From contig NZ_MAXC01000043.1 of the NCBI RefSeq assembly GCF_001693485.1, forward strand, positions 186,001 through 250,000: 64,000 nt of DNA. The letters run 5' to 3'. The notes beneath the pieces were generated by a model that saw only the letters and a program-made list of their open reading frames with translations, was not told the DNA's origin and did not search any database. Made by a program: the position numbers and the translations under genes. This document shows positions 34,976 to 43,753 of the stretch, piece by piece. Source of the stretch: Bradyrhizobium sp. LMTR 3 (GTDB lineage: Bacteria; Pseudomonadota; Alphaproteobacteria; Rhizobiales; Xanthobacteraceae). Positions within the stretch are counted from its first letter, which is position 1, and each line of letters begins with the position of its first letter.

Positions 34976-36717
34976 GATTTTTTCGCAGCTCCCGCTTCGG
35001 ACACGATCTTGATCGGCGGCGACGGGACGCGCTGCAGCACCTGGCCGAGCACGGCTTCCTTGGGACCGAACGCCTGCACGCGGCCGTCCTTCAAGACCAG
35101 CAATTGATCGACGGCCTCGATGCCGATCGGCCGGTGCGCCACCACGACCACGATGGCGCCGCGCTCGCGGGCGGCGCGCACGGCGCGGGTCAGCGCCTCG
35201 TCACCCTCGCTGTCGAGGTTGGAGTTCGGCTCGTCGAGCACGATCAGGAACGGATTGCCATAGAGCGCGCGCGCCAGCGCCACACGCTGCGCCTGCCCGG
35301 CCGACAGCGCTGTGCCCTGCTCGCCGATCTGGGTATCGTAGCCTTCGCGCATCTTGATGATCATCTCGTGCACGCCGGCGTCCTTGGCGGCGGCAATGAT
35401 CGCCTCCGATTTCGCCTCGGGGTCGAAGCGGCAGATGTTCTGCGCCACGGTGCCGGCGAACAATTCGACGTCCTGCGGCAGATAGCCGATGTGGCGGCCG
35501 AGCACGTCTGACGACCATTGGTCGAGCGCCGCGCCATCGAGCCGCACCTTGCCGCGGGCGGGTGTCCAGACGCCGACCAGCGCGCGCACCAGCGACGACT
35601 TGCCGGAACCGCTCGGACCGATGACGCCGACGCCGGACCCGGCCTCGACGGCGAAGCTGACGTCCTGCACGATGACGCGCTGGTCGCCCGGCGGCACGAT
35701 ACTGACCGCCTCGACCGACAGCCGCTTCGTGGGCGCCTGCAACAGCGTCTGTTCATTTGCCGGCGGCATTTGCTGGAGGAGTTTTGAAAGCCGATGCCAG
35801 CTCTGGCGCGCGGCGACAAAACCTTTCCAGTGGGCGATGGCGAGATCGACCGGCGCCAGCGCCCGCGCGCTCAAGATCGAACCCGCGATGATGATGCCGG
35901 CGGTGGCTTCCTGATGGATCACGAGGTAGGCGCCGACCGCGAGCACCGCCGATTGCAGCATCATGCGCAGGACCTTGGCGACCGCGCCGAGGCCGCCGGC
36001 GATGTCGCTGGCGCGCTGATTGCCCGCCAGATAGGTCTCGTTGGCCTCGCTCCAGCGCCTCATCAGCCGTCCGGACATGCCCATCGCCACCAGCACTTCG
36101 GCGTTACGCCGGCTGGTGGCGGCGAGATCGCTGCGCCGCGCGGCCAGCGTCATCGCCTCCTTCGCCGGTGTGCGCGACAGGAACTCGGTGATCAGCGTCA
36201 GCGCCACCAGAATGACGGCGCCGACCAAAGCGGTGACGCCGAGCAGCCAGTGGAACAGAAAGCAGATCGCCAGATAGAACGGCAGCCACGGCAGATCGAA
36301 GAACGCGCCCGGCCCCATGCTGCCGAGGAACGACCTGACATTGTCGAGATCGCGCAAGGGCTGCAGGCCTTCGTTACGGGCGCCGACCATCAGCGGCAGC
36401 CGCACCACGGTTTCGAACACGCGCGCATTGATGGCTTCGTCGAGCGCGGTTCCAATACGTCCGAGAATGCGGCCGCGGATCAGGTCGAGACCGCCCTGGG
36501 CGATGTAGAGTCCGGCGGCGAGAATCACGAGGCCGACCAGGGTGGGCACGCTGCGGCTCGGCAGCACGCGGTCGTAGACCTCCAGCATGAAAATCGAGCC
36601 GGTGAGGTACAGCAGATTGATCATGCAACTCATGACGCCAACGCCGATAAAGGCGTTGCGGCAGGCGCGCAGCGCCTCACCAAGTTCGGAACGCCGGACG
36701 CCGGGAGCGGCTGCCAT
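34972..36717 (-). CDS. Type I secretion permease/ATPase (PrsD-like)
   Basis: A 581-residue ABC exporter half-molecule: membrane domain 20-310, then the nucleotide-binding domain with Walker A GPSGSGKSS at 367-375, signature LSAGQAQ at 471-477 (Ala in place of the usual Gly), and Walker B LIVLDEP at 491-497. There is no N-terminal peptidase-like domain, so it is of the PrsD/AprD type and not the LapB type. I start at the ATG at 36717 rather than the upstream TTG. It probably exports RTX-like or glycanase substrates. The 1830-residue adhesin at 50950 is a possible client. Confidence 0.9.
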   Translation of the reverse strand: MAAAPGVRRSELGEALRACRNAFIGVGVMSCMINLLYLTGSIFMLEVYDRVLPSRSVPTLVGLVILAAGLYIAQGGLDLIRGRILGRIGTALDEAINARVFETVVRLPLMVGARNEGLQPLRDLDNVRSFLGSMGPGAFFDLPWLPFYLAICFLFHWLLGVTALVGAVILVALTLITEFLSRTPAKEAMTLAARRSDLAATSRRNAEVLVAMGMSGRLMRRWSEANETYLAGNQRASDIAGGLGAVAKVLRMMLQSAVLAVGAYLVIHQEATAGIIIAGSILSARALAPVDLAIAHWKGFVAARQSWHRLSKLLQQMPPANEQTLLQAPTKRLSVEAVSIVPPGDQRVIVQDVSFAVEAGSGVGVIGPSGSGKSSLVRALVGVWTPARGKVRLDGAALDQWSSDVLGRHIGYLPQDVELFAGTVAQNICRFDPEAKSEAIIAAAKDAGVHEMIIKMREGYDTQIGEQGTALSAGQAQRVALARALYGNPFLIVLDEPNSNLDSEGDEALTRAVRAARERGAIVVVVAHRPIGIEAVDQLLVLKDGRVQAFGPKEAVLGQVLQRVPSPPIKIVSEAGAAKKS

Positions 36718-37146
36718 AAATGCGTGTCTCTCCAAAAGGATCAGGTGACGTGCAGCTTTTACCGATGTTTTCGGACACCGTCTATTTAAGTCACGTTAAC
36801 CCCGATCCAGTTCACCCCCATGACGCTGGAGGCGGCATGCGCGTGATTGGGCCGCTAATTTGACGGGTTCCGCCTTCGCCTGGCGCGGAAACGGCACCAG
36901 AATCACCGAATCGAGACCCGGCCGGTCTCGCCCTTGGCATCGAGAAGGACACCGCTTCCGGCGCCTACCACGCCCGCCGGCAGGCCGGCGGAACGGGCGA
37001 TGCCGTGGGTGCAGTCCGCCGGGCCTGGCGATGCTTGAGGTTGCCGAACAGAGCTTGGCGTGATGCTCGGCATGTCGCCGCTGATCAAGACACGGCCCTC
37101 CTGCAGTGGATCGCAGATGCGGTGGCCCGCGCGAAATAGCGCCGCG
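36718..37146. other. Intergenic region upstream of the secretion operon
   Basis: These 429 bases contain the promoter side of the type I secretion genes and the 3' side of the small membrane protein gene. No complete gene with family features is seen. A minus-strand frame reading through 36903-37146 has no recognisable domain. No long palindrome was found. Confidence 0.5.
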
Positions 37147-37416
37147 CTAGAACCGCCCGCCAGTCCGCAACAGCCGGACGATGAAGAGCAATATGACGGC
37201 GCCGATGGTGGAGTAGACGATCTCCGACACCAGTCCGGTGCCGAGACGGATGCCGAGCTTGGGAAACAGCAGGCTCGCAAGCAGCGCGCCGGCGATGCCC
37301 ACGAGAATGTCGCCGATGATGCCAAAGCCGGTGCCGCGCACGATCTTGCCGGCGAGCCAGCCGGCCACCAGGCCGACAAACAGAATGACGAGAATGCCTT
37401 CGTTGGAAATCTGCAT
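37147..37416 (-). CDS. GlsB/YeaQ/YmgE family small membrane protein
   Basis: An 89-residue three-helix membrane protein. The glycine-rich core LVAGWLAGKIVRGTGFGIIG followed by DILVGIAGALLASLLFP is the 'transglycosylase-associated protein' family pattern. The ATG at 37416 starts MQISNEGILVIL, the normal family N-terminus; a longer frame exists. Relatives are stress-induced in enterobacteria, with no proven enzyme activity. Confidence 0.87.
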   Translation of the reverse strand: MQISNEGILVILFVGLVAGWLAGKIVRGTGFGIIGDILVGIAGALLASLLFPKLGIRLGTGLVSEIVYSTIGAVILLFIVRLLRTGGRF

Positions 37417-37552
37417 GGGAAGCCCCCGGGTTTTGCGGCGCAAGCCGTACGACAGCCTATCCACGATTGTCCGATGTGACGAGCCGCAATCCGCGCGCCG
37501 GTCAACTGCACCTGCGAAGTGAACTTTTGTGTGTCACCCGCGTTATGTCGGC

Positions 37553-37792
37553 ATGAAACAGAGCGATATTTGGTATGTGACTTTTGGTCCGGACAAGACG
37601 GACAATACTGCGGAGAGCATGGCTCGCTCGACCCGCACCTTCAAATCTGAAATCGACGCCAAGCTGTTTGCAATGCAAATTTTGGCCAAGGGCTGGTCCG
37701 CCAGCGCCGGCACGCTCAATCCGCATCAGCCGAAGCAGGTCGTGGGACCAGCGCAGATCGAGCAATGGGCCGATCCCGGGTTGGGTGGCTGA
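37553..37792 (+). CDS. Small conserved hypothetical protein
   Basis: A 79-residue soluble protein (MKQSDIWYVTFGPDK...) with no domain I can name. It has normal codon use for the window, a mix of charged and aromatic residues, and a C-terminal half with repeated Ala, Gly and Pro (LAKGWSASAGTLNPHQPKQV). It stands alone between a membrane protein gene and repeats. I rate it real because of its protein-like composition and clean start, but function is unknown. Confidence 0.6.
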   Translation: MKQSDIWYVTFGPDKTDNTAESMARSTRTFKSEIDAKLFAMQILAKGWSASAGTLNPHQPKQVVGPAQIEQWADPGLGG

Positions 37793-37803
37793 ATTATTCT
37801 CGT

Positions 37804-38020
37804 GTCCCGGACGCGGCGCGGCACGCGTGACGCGACGCTGAGCCGGGACCTGGCGCCGCGAGATTGGATGATACGCAGGTGGGGATGTTCTCCACACGAA
37901 CGGCGTGACTCGCGGCGAGACCCCCACCCATAGCCGATGCTACGCATCGGCGTTCTTAAACCAAGGACGGCGGCCGTAGGCCGCCTACACCTCCCCCCGC
38001 AAGCGGGAGAGGGAGTCTCC
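37804..38020. repeat. Two REP-like palindromes in the gap before the ABC operon end
   Basis: GTCCCGG (37804-37810) with CCGGGAC (37843-37849) encloses a GC-rich hairpin. A second element around 37966-38018 has GGCGGCCGTAGGCCGCC and CCCCCCGCAAGCGGGAG halves. Both lie just past the 3' end of the minus-strand transport operon. Confidence 0.65.
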
Positions 38021-38026
38021 ACCCTC

Positions 38027-39007
38027 TCAGGTCGCAGCAGAAACTTCCGGCTCTGCCAGCACACAACGCGCCATTCGATCCGGCGATACCTGCACATTCG
38101 GCGGCAGACGCTCGCTGCAGCGCGGCTGCGCAACCGTGCAGCGTGGCGCGAACGAACAACTGACGGGCGCCTTGTCGAGCGAGGGCGGCGTGCCCGGGAT
38201 GGTCTCCAGCCGCTGGCCGCGTTTTGCGCCGTGGACGGTCGCGGCCAATAGCCCCTTGGCATAGGGATGCACCGGGGTGCGGACGATGTCGCGCAAGCGG
38301 CCCTGCTCCACGATCTGGCCGGCATACATGACCGCGACGCGGTCGCAGATTTCGATGGCGACGCCGATATCGTGGGTCACGAAAATCACGGACATGCCGA
38401 ACTCGCGCTGCAATTCGCGGAGCAGCAGCAGGATCTGAATCTGCACCGTGGCGTCCAGCGCCGTGGTCGGCTCGTCCGCCAGCAGTATTTTCGGCTTGCA
38501 GGCCAGTGCAAGCGCAATCATGGCGCGCTGCCGCATGCCACCGCTCATTTCGTGCGGATAGGCCGCTAAGCGTCGCTTGGCGGAGGGAATTCGCACCACC
38601 TCCAGCATTTCCAGCGCGCGCGCGAGTCCCTCCTTTTCGCTCTTGCCTTCGTGGCGGATCACGGTTTCCGCAATCTGGCGGCCGATCGTGTAGACGGGGT
38701 CGAGCGCCAGCGCGGGCTCCTGAAAGATCATCGAGACGGTCTGGCCGCGAAATGCCGACAGCTCCTCGTCGTTCATTGCGAGCACGTCGCGTCCCAACAC
38801 CTTCACAGTGCCCGAAATCTGCGTCCGCTTCTTCGGCAACAGCCGCATCAGCGCGCGCAGCGTCACGCTTTTTCCCGAACCGGATTCGCCGAGCAGGCCG
38901 AGCACCTCGCCCTCGCCAAGCGAGAGCGAGATGTCGTTGACGGCATGAACCGTACGTTCGCCGGTGAAGCGGATGTTGAGGTCGCGGATATCGACGAGGT
39001 TGCTCAT
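38027..39007 (-). CDS. Peptide/amide ABC transporter ATP-binding protein (DppD-like)
   Basis: A 326-residue ATPase of the oligopeptide/dipeptide importer family. Walker A is GLLGESGSGKS, the signature is MSGGMRQRAMIALAL, Walker B is ILLADEPTTALD, and the family's C-terminal Cys-rich region is SCSFAPRCTVAQPRCSE, which binds a 4Fe-4S cluster in relatives. Last gene of the operon; its ATG overlaps the amidase stop (ATGA). It pairs with the DppF-like ATPase at 40607 to drive uptake through the two permeases. Confidence 0.92.
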   Translation of the reverse strand: MSNLVDIRDLNIRFTGERTVHAVNDISLSLGEGEVLGLLGESGSGKSVTLRALMRLLPKKRTQISGTVKVLGRDVLAMNDEELSAFRGQTVSMIFQEPALALDPVYTIGRQIAETVIRHEGKSEKEGLARALEMLEVVRIPSAKRRLAAYPHEMSGGMRQRAMIALALACKPKILLADEPTTALDATVQIQILLLLRELQREFGMSVIFVTHDIGVAIEICDRVAVMYAGQIVEQGRLRDIVRTPVHPYAKGLLAATVHGAKRGQRLETIPGTPPSLDKAPVSCSFAPRCTVAQPRCSERLPPNVQVSPDRMARCVLAEPEVSAAT

Positions 39008-40416
39008 GCCAATTTTGGTACCTGCTGGTGATAGTCGGTAGCGCGCTGGAACGCCGCGCCGATCCGCACCAGCCCGGCCTCATCGAAGGGGCGACCGATC
39101 AGTTGCGTGCCGACCGGCAGCCCCTTCTTGGTGAAGCCCGCGGGAATCGAAAGCGACGGCAGGCCGAGATAATTGATTGGGCGGGTGAAGCGCGTGATGC
39201 GCTGGATGACGGCTTCCGCTTCCAGGCTGTTGCCGACATCGCTCTCGGCAATGGTCGCCGCCGGCATCGGCGCGACCGGCGCGATCACGGCGTCGGCTCC
39301 TTCCACCGCCGCGAGGTAGGCGGCCAGCGCCGGACCGCGCCAGCGCATCGCTTCGAGATAGGTCACGGCCGGAATGGCGAGCCCGTTCTGCAGCCGCATC
39401 AGCACCTGGCCGCCGTAATCCTGGGGACGCTCGATCATCCAGCGCTTGTGGAAGGCCGCGGCTTCCGTGGCGAGCACGATCTGGCAGGCGGCCGTGAGCT
39501 GGCGCTGGTCCGGCAGTTCGACCTTGACGATTTCGGCGCCCTCGCGCTTGAGGGTGGCAATGGTCTCGTCGAGCACGCGCGCCACTTCGGAATCGAGATC
39601 GTCGACATAGAAAGCAGTCGGTACGCCGATCCTCAATCCCTTGAGCGACCCTGTGGTTGCGGCCATGTAGTTCGGCACCGGCCGATTGGACGTGGTCGGA
39701 TCCTCGGGATCGGTGCCCGCCATCAATCCCACCAGCAGCGCGCAGTCCTCGACCGTTTGCGCCAGCGGCCCGACGGTGTCGAGCGATTGCGACAGCGGCA
39801 TCGCGCCGGCGCGGCTGATCAGGCCGACCGTGGTCTTGAACCCGGTGACGCCGCAGAAATGCGCGGGCATCCGGATCGAGCCACCGGTATCGGAGCCGAG
39901 CGCGGCAAAGGTCAGCCGCGCCGCGACTGCGGAGCCCGAGCCGGATGACGAGCCGCCGGTGATGTGATCGACATTCCAGGGGTTACGCACCGCGCCGTAA
40001 TGCACGTTGTGGCCGGTCGGCCCGTAGGCGAACTCGACCATCTGCAGCGAGCCGAGCCTGACGGAGCCGGCGTCCTTCAGGCGCTGCAGCGCGGTCGAGG
40101 TCGTCGTCGCGACGAAATCGCGCCGGATTTTGGAGCCGCAGGTGACGACCTTGCCGGCCTCGTAATACATGTCCTTGTGCGCCATCGGGACGCCGTGCAG
40201 CGGACCGAGATTTTGACCCTTGGCGAGCGCGGCGTCAGCGGCATCAGCCGCGGCGAGTGCCTCCTCCGCCTCGATCATCATGAAGGCGTTGACGCGCGGC
40301 TGCCATTGCGCGATGCGGTCGAGACAGGATTGCGTCACTTCGCGCGAGGACACTTTCTTGCCGGCGATCGCCTTGGCGACCGCGACCGCTGACATCAAGG
40401 CCGGTTCGCCGCTCAT
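39004..40416 (-). CDS. Amidase signature hydrolase in the ABC operon (AtzE/GatA-like)
   Basis: A 470-residue amidase-signature enzyme. Catalytic Lys81 is in MAHKDMYY, the cis-Ser loop GGSSSGSGS is at 154-162, and nucleophile Ser180 is in GSDTGGS. Its start overlaps the 65-residue gene upstream by ATGA and its stop overlaps the ATPase gene. Because it sits inside a peptide-type ABC operon beside a small GatC/AtzG-like protein, it probably hydrolyses the imported amide to release ammonia or an amino acid. The substrate is not known. Confidence 0.88.
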   Translation of the reverse strand: MSGEPALMSAVAVAKAIAGKKVSSREVTQSCLDRIAQWQPRVNAFMMIEAEEALAAADAADAALAKGQNLGPLHGVPMAHKDMYYEAGKVVTCGSKIRRDFVATTTSTALQRLKDAGSVRLGSLQMVEFAYGPTGHNVHYGAVRNPWNVDHITGGSSSGSGSAVAARLTFAALGSDTGGSIRMPAHFCGVTGFKTTVGLISRAGAMPLSQSLDTVGPLAQTVEDCALLVGLMAGTDPEDPTTSNRPVPNYMAATTGSLKGLRIGVPTAFYVDDLDSEVARVLDETIATLKREGAEIVKVELPDQRQLTAACQIVLATEAAAFHKRWMIERPQDYGGQVLMRLQNGLAIPAVTYLEAMRWRGPALAAYLAAVEGADAVIAPVAPMPAATIAESDVGNSLEAEAVIQRITRFTRPINYLGLPSLSIPAGFTKKGLPVGTQLIGRPFDEAGLVRIGAAFQRATDYHQQVPKLA

Positions 40417-40610
40417 TTCGACACCTTCGCGTTCTGCACCAGCAGGAAGCTCGCCGGCTCAAGATCCATCGGCAGCGTGCCGGCAATGGGCGCAAACCCG
40501 TCAAAGGCTGGGCCGATGGAATTGGCGATGCGGGCGGAAACTTCCGCATCTTGCGGCACGCCCGCGACGTCGGTCATTACCTTGACCTGCTTGGGATCGG
40601 GTCTTGTCAT
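40413..40610 (-). CDS. 65-residue GatC/AtzG-like partner of the amidase
   Basis: A 65-residue protein whose ATG overlaps the stop of the DppF-like gene and whose stop overlaps the amidase start, so it is translationally coupled on both sides. The pattern AGVPQDAEVSARIANSIGPA, then PIAGTLPMDLEPASFLL resembles the DUF4089/AtzG family, a GatC-like chaperone subunit that wraps around AtzE amidases and ends in a short P/D-L-E-P-A motif. I infer a heteromeric amidase complex. Homology is from pattern only. Confidence 0.68.
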   Translation of the reverse strand: MTRPDPKQVKVMTDVAGVPQDAEVSARIANSIGPAFDGFAPIAGTLPMDLEPASFLLVQNAKVSK

Positions 40611-41698
40611 GCAGCGGTTACTCCCATGTCATTTTTCTTGGCATTTTCTTTGGCCGGTGCGCGGCTGTGCCCGGAGCCGGATATGGCCATGTAGCACGCC
40701 GCCTGATGGCCCATTGTATCGACATCGCTGAGCTTTGGCGTCGCATTTGCGCAGAGCGGCTCCGCAAACGGGCAACGGGTATGAAACCTGCACCCCGACG
40801 GCGGGTCGATCGGATTGGGCGGATCGCCTGAGATCGGCGGCGTCTCGGTGCGGTTATCAGGGTCGGACGACGGCATGGCCGCCAAGAGCGCCCGCGTGTA
40901 GGGATGTGCCGGCGCATCCCAGACCTTGTCGACCGGGCCGAGCTCGACCACCTCACCGAGATACATCACCAGCACGCGGTCCGAGATGTAGCGCACCACG
41001 TTGAGATCGTGGCTGATGAAGAGATAGGTCAGGCCGAATTCGCGCTTCAGATCGGCCAGCAGATTGAGCACCTGGGCTTCGACCGATTTGTCGAGCGCCG
41101 AGACCGCTTCATCGAGGATCACCAGCCGCGGCGACAATGCCAGCGCACGCGCGATATTGACGCGCTGGCGCTGGCCGCCGGAAATTTCGTGCGGGTAGCG
41201 GTTGGCGAAAGTTTCGGGACGCAAGCCAACTTTGCCGAGGAGCTCGCGCGCCAGCGTGCGCGCGGCTGCGTCGGCCATGCCGTGCACCTTGGGGCCGAAG
41301 GCGATCGATTCCTCGATGGTCAGGCGCGGATTGAGCGAGGCGTAGCTGTCCTGAAAAACCATCTGCATGCCGCGACGCAATTCACGCAGGGACAGCGCGC
41401 GGCCGACCTGCATGCCGTCATAGACGATGTCGCCGGCATCGCGCTTCATCAGGTGCATCAGAAGCCGCGCCGTGGTCGACTTGCCGCAGCCGGATTCGCC
41501 GACGATGCCGACCGTTTCGCCCTTGGCGATCGAGAACGACACATCATCGACCGCGCGCACCGTTTTGCGAGGGCTGAACAGGTCGCCGCGCACCGGGAAA
41601 TGTTTGGTCAGGCCAGTGACCTGCAGCAGCGGTTGCGCCGCCCCGCCGATGTCTTCGACCTGCTCCAGATGTCCAACTGACGAGCTCGTCTCACTCAT
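40607..41698 (-). CDS. Peptide/amide ABC transporter ATP-binding protein (DppF-like)
   Basis: A 363-residue ATPase of the oligopeptide family. Walker A is GIVGESGCGKSTTAR, the signature is ISGGQRQRVNIARAL, Walker B is LVILDEAVSALD, and the C-terminal Cys-rich region is CRFHTRCPFAEPLCAN. The ATG at 41698 is four bases past the permease stop. The first 30 residues form a short leader typical of DppF-type subunits (LLQVTGLTKHFPVRGDLF). Works with the ATPase at 38027. Confidence 0.92.
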   Translation of the reverse strand: MSETSSSVGHLEQVEDIGGAAQPLLQVTGLTKHFPVRGDLFSPRKTVRAVDDVSFSIAKGETVGIVGESGCGKSTTARLLMHLMKRDAGDIVYDGMQVGRALSLRELRRGMQMVFQDSYASLNPRLTIEESIAFGPKVHGMADAAARTLARELLGKVGLRPETFANRYPHEISGGQRQRVNIARALALSPRLVILDEAVSALDKSVEAQVLNLLADLKREFGLTYLFISHDLNVVRYISDRVLVMYLGEVVELGPVDKVWDAPAHPYTRALLAAMPSSDPDNRTETPPISGDPPNPIDPPSGCRFHTRCPFAEPLCANATPKLSDVDTMGHQAACYMAISGSGHSRAPAKENAKKNDMGVTAA

Positions 41699-41702
41699 TG
41701 CG

Positions 41703-42590
41703 TCAGTTCCTGATGTCCATGGCGCTGCGCATGCCGTCGCTCAAAAGATTGAAGCAGATCGACACCGCAAAGATCATCACGCCCGGCAGCGCCGCCACCC
41801 AGGGATTGATGTAGATCGCGGTGCGCAGCGTGTTCAGCATCAAGCCCCATTCCGGCTCCGGCGGTTTTGTGCCGAGGCCAAGGAATGACAGGCCGGCGGC
41901 GAGGATCATCGACACCGAGATCAAGCCGGTGGCGTAGACGAAGATCGGGCCGAGAACGTTGCCCAGCATATGCACGCGCATGATGGTAAAAGGTCCGGCG
42001 CCGGAGGCACGCGCGGCTTCCACAAAATCCATGTTACGCACGCCGGTGGTAACGCTTTCGGCGACGCGGGTGATCTGCGGCACGAACACGATGGTCAGCG
42101 AGACGATGGAATTGACGATACCCGCGCCCAGCGCGCCGGAAATCGCGATTGCCAGCAGCACCGACGGGAAAGCGTAGAAGACGTCCACCGTACGCATGAT
42201 GGCGGTGTTGAGCCGGCCGCCGACATAGCCGGCGACGAGGCCGAGCGAGGTGCCGATCACGAAGGCGAAAATCACCGGCAGAATGCCGATGATCAGCGAC
42301 AGCCGGCCACCATAGATCAGCCGCGCCAGCATGTCGCGGCCGAGCTCGTCGGTGCCGAGCGGATAGTTCGGCGTACCGATATGGCGAAGCCGGCGGATCA
42401 TCGAGCCCTGATAGGGATCGGCAAGGCCGAGCCACGGCGCCAGCAGCGCGGAGGCGAAGATCAGCACCAGCACGAAAGCGCAGACCATGCTGACCTTGTC
42501 GCGCGCGATGCGGCGGCCGACGGTGGCCCAATAGCCACGCGCCTTGGTCGCGGGCGCGGCTTGCAGGGCGGTATCCGACATCACGGTCAT
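41703..42590 (-). CDS. Peptide/amide ABC transporter permease (DppC-like)
   Basis: A 295-residue permease with six helices. The N-terminal OppC segment (RIARDKVSMVCAFVLVLIFA), the G-T-D-x-x-G-R-D motif (YPLGTDELGRDMLARLIYGG) and the EAA loop (FVEAARASGAGPFTIMRVHM) are all present. The start codon is ATG at 42590 or at 42581 (MSDTALQ). Two bases separate it from the partner permease gene. Confidence 0.92.
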   Translation of the reverse strand: MTVMSDTALQAAPATKARGYWATVGRRIARDKVSMVCAFVLVLIFASALLAPWLGLADPYQGSMIRRLRHIGTPNYPLGTDELGRDMLARLIYGGRLSLIIGILPVIFAFVIGTSLGLVAGYVGGRLNTAIMRTVDVFYAFPSVLLAIAISGALGAGIVNSIVSLTIVFVPQITRVAESVTTGVRNMDFVEAARASGAGPFTIMRVHMLGNVLGPIFVYATGLISVSMILAAGLSFLGLGTKPPEPEWGLMLNTLRTAIYINPWVAALPGVMIFAVSICFNLLSDGMRSAMDIRN

Positions 42591-42592
42591 GG

Positions 42593-43546
42593 TCAGCCCC
42601 GCTTGATGCGCGGGTCGATCGCGGCCTGCGCGATGTCGACCAGCAGATTGAGCGTGACGAAGAACAGCGCCAGCACCAAAATCGTGCCCTGCAGCAGCGG
42701 CAGGTCGCGCTGGAAGATCGCCGAATTAAGCAGCAAGCCCGAGCCGGGCCACGAGAACACGGTCTCGATCAGGATCGAGCCGCCGAGCATGTAACCGAGC
42801 TGCAGGCCCATCACCGCAAGCGCGGTGGGTGCGGCGTTCTTGATGACGTGGCGGAACACGTCCAATTCGCGCATCCCTTTGGCGCGCAACGCTTCGACAA
42901 AATCCTGGCTCAGGATGTCGCCGGTCAGCGCGCGGACGGTGCGGGTGATGATGCCCATCGGGATCACCGCGGTCGTGATCGCCGGCAGGATAAGGTATTT
43001 CATGTGCTCCCAGTCCCAGCCCCACGAACCGGAGCCGCCGGGACCGGCACCGACCGCGGGCAGCCAGTTGAGCTGCACCGAGAAGATGATGACCATCACC
43101 ATGCCGAGCCAGTAATGCGGCACCGAGACGCCGGCGATCGCGATGGAGGTCGCGACCTTGTCGATCCAGGTGTCGCGGAAATAGCCGGCGATCAGGCCGA
43201 ACATCAGCCCGAGCGTGAAGCCGATCAGCGCGGCGGCAACCGCAAGCGTGACGGTGTTGCCGACGGCGCGCAGGACTTCCGACAGCACCGGGCGGCCGGT
43301 CGCGATCGAGCTGCCGAGATCGCCATGGAGCGCGCGCCATAGCCAAAGGCCGAATTGCACCGGCAGCGGCCGGTCGAAGCCGTAAGCGGTGCGCAGTTGC
43401 GCCGCGAGTTCCTGCGACGCATCCGCCGGCAGCACCGCGACCAGGGGATCGCCAGGCGTGATGTGCACCAGCAGGAAGCACACCAGCGCGACGCTGATCA
43501 CGATCGGAATGACGTAGACGATACGCCGGGCAATGTAAGCGAACAC
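42593..43546 (-). CDS. Peptide/amide ABC transporter permease (DppB-like)
   Basis: A 317-residue permease of the DppB/OppB type. It begins MFAYIARRIVYVIPIVISVA with a GTG codon at 43546 and shows VHITPGDPL, the EAA-type loop FVEALRAKGMRELDVFRHVI, and ETVFSWPGSGLLLNSAIFQR. It forms the heterodimeric channel with the DppC-like protein. A palindromic repeat lies between this gene and the binding-protein gene upstream, which may lower downstream expression relative to the binding protein. Confidence 0.92.
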   Translation of the reverse strand: MFAYIARRIVYVIPIVISVALVCFLLVHITPGDPLVAVLPADASQELAAQLRTAYGFDRPLPVQFGLWLWRALHGDLGSSIATGRPVLSEVLRAVGNTVTLAVAAALIGFTLGLMFGLIAGYFRDTWIDKVATSIAIAGVSVPHYWLGMVMVIIFSVQLNWLPAVGAGPGGSGSWGWDWEHMKYLILPAITTAVIPMGIITRTVRALTGDILSQDFVEALRAKGMRELDVFRHVIKNAAPTALAVMGLQLGYMLGGSILIETVFSWPGSGLLLNSAIFQRDLPLLQGTILVLALFFVTLNLLVDIAQAAIDPRIKRG

Positions 43547-43563
43547 GGGTTACTCTCTTCTTC

Positions 43564-43732
43564 CCTTCTCCCCTTGTGGGAGAAGGTGGCGCGGACTTTG
43601 GTCCGCGCCGGATGAGGGGTTCCATCCGCGGATGCTGGTCTTTCAAATGAGGGAGGCGTGTCCGCGGAGAGAACCCCTCACCCGGCTTCGATGCTTCGCA
43701 TCGAAGCCACCCTCTCCCACAAGGGGAGAGGG
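43564..43732. repeat. REP-like long inverted repeat, family 3, copy 2
   Basis: The ends CCTTCTCCCCTTGTGGGAG (from 43564) and CTCCCACAAGGGGAGAGGG (to 43732) match those at 3401-3530, with inner arms GAGGGGTT / AACCCCTC. It sits inside the transporter operon, between the binding protein and permease genes, a usual place for mRNA-stabilising REP sequences. Confidence 0.82.
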
Positions 43733-43753
43733 TGCAAGCGTCATGTGCTCACC

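Noticed and set aside
33668..36717. Assigning the type I exporter as LapBC for the adhesin
   Set aside because: The ATPase lacks the N-terminal peptidase-like domain of LapB and the genes are 14 kb apart; a general PrsDE-like exporter is the safer call.
36903..37511. 202-residue minus-strand frame upstream of the secretion operon
   Set aside because: It overlaps the small GlsB-like gene in another frame, and the remaining part (to 36903) shows no family feature. A decayed gene cannot be excluded.
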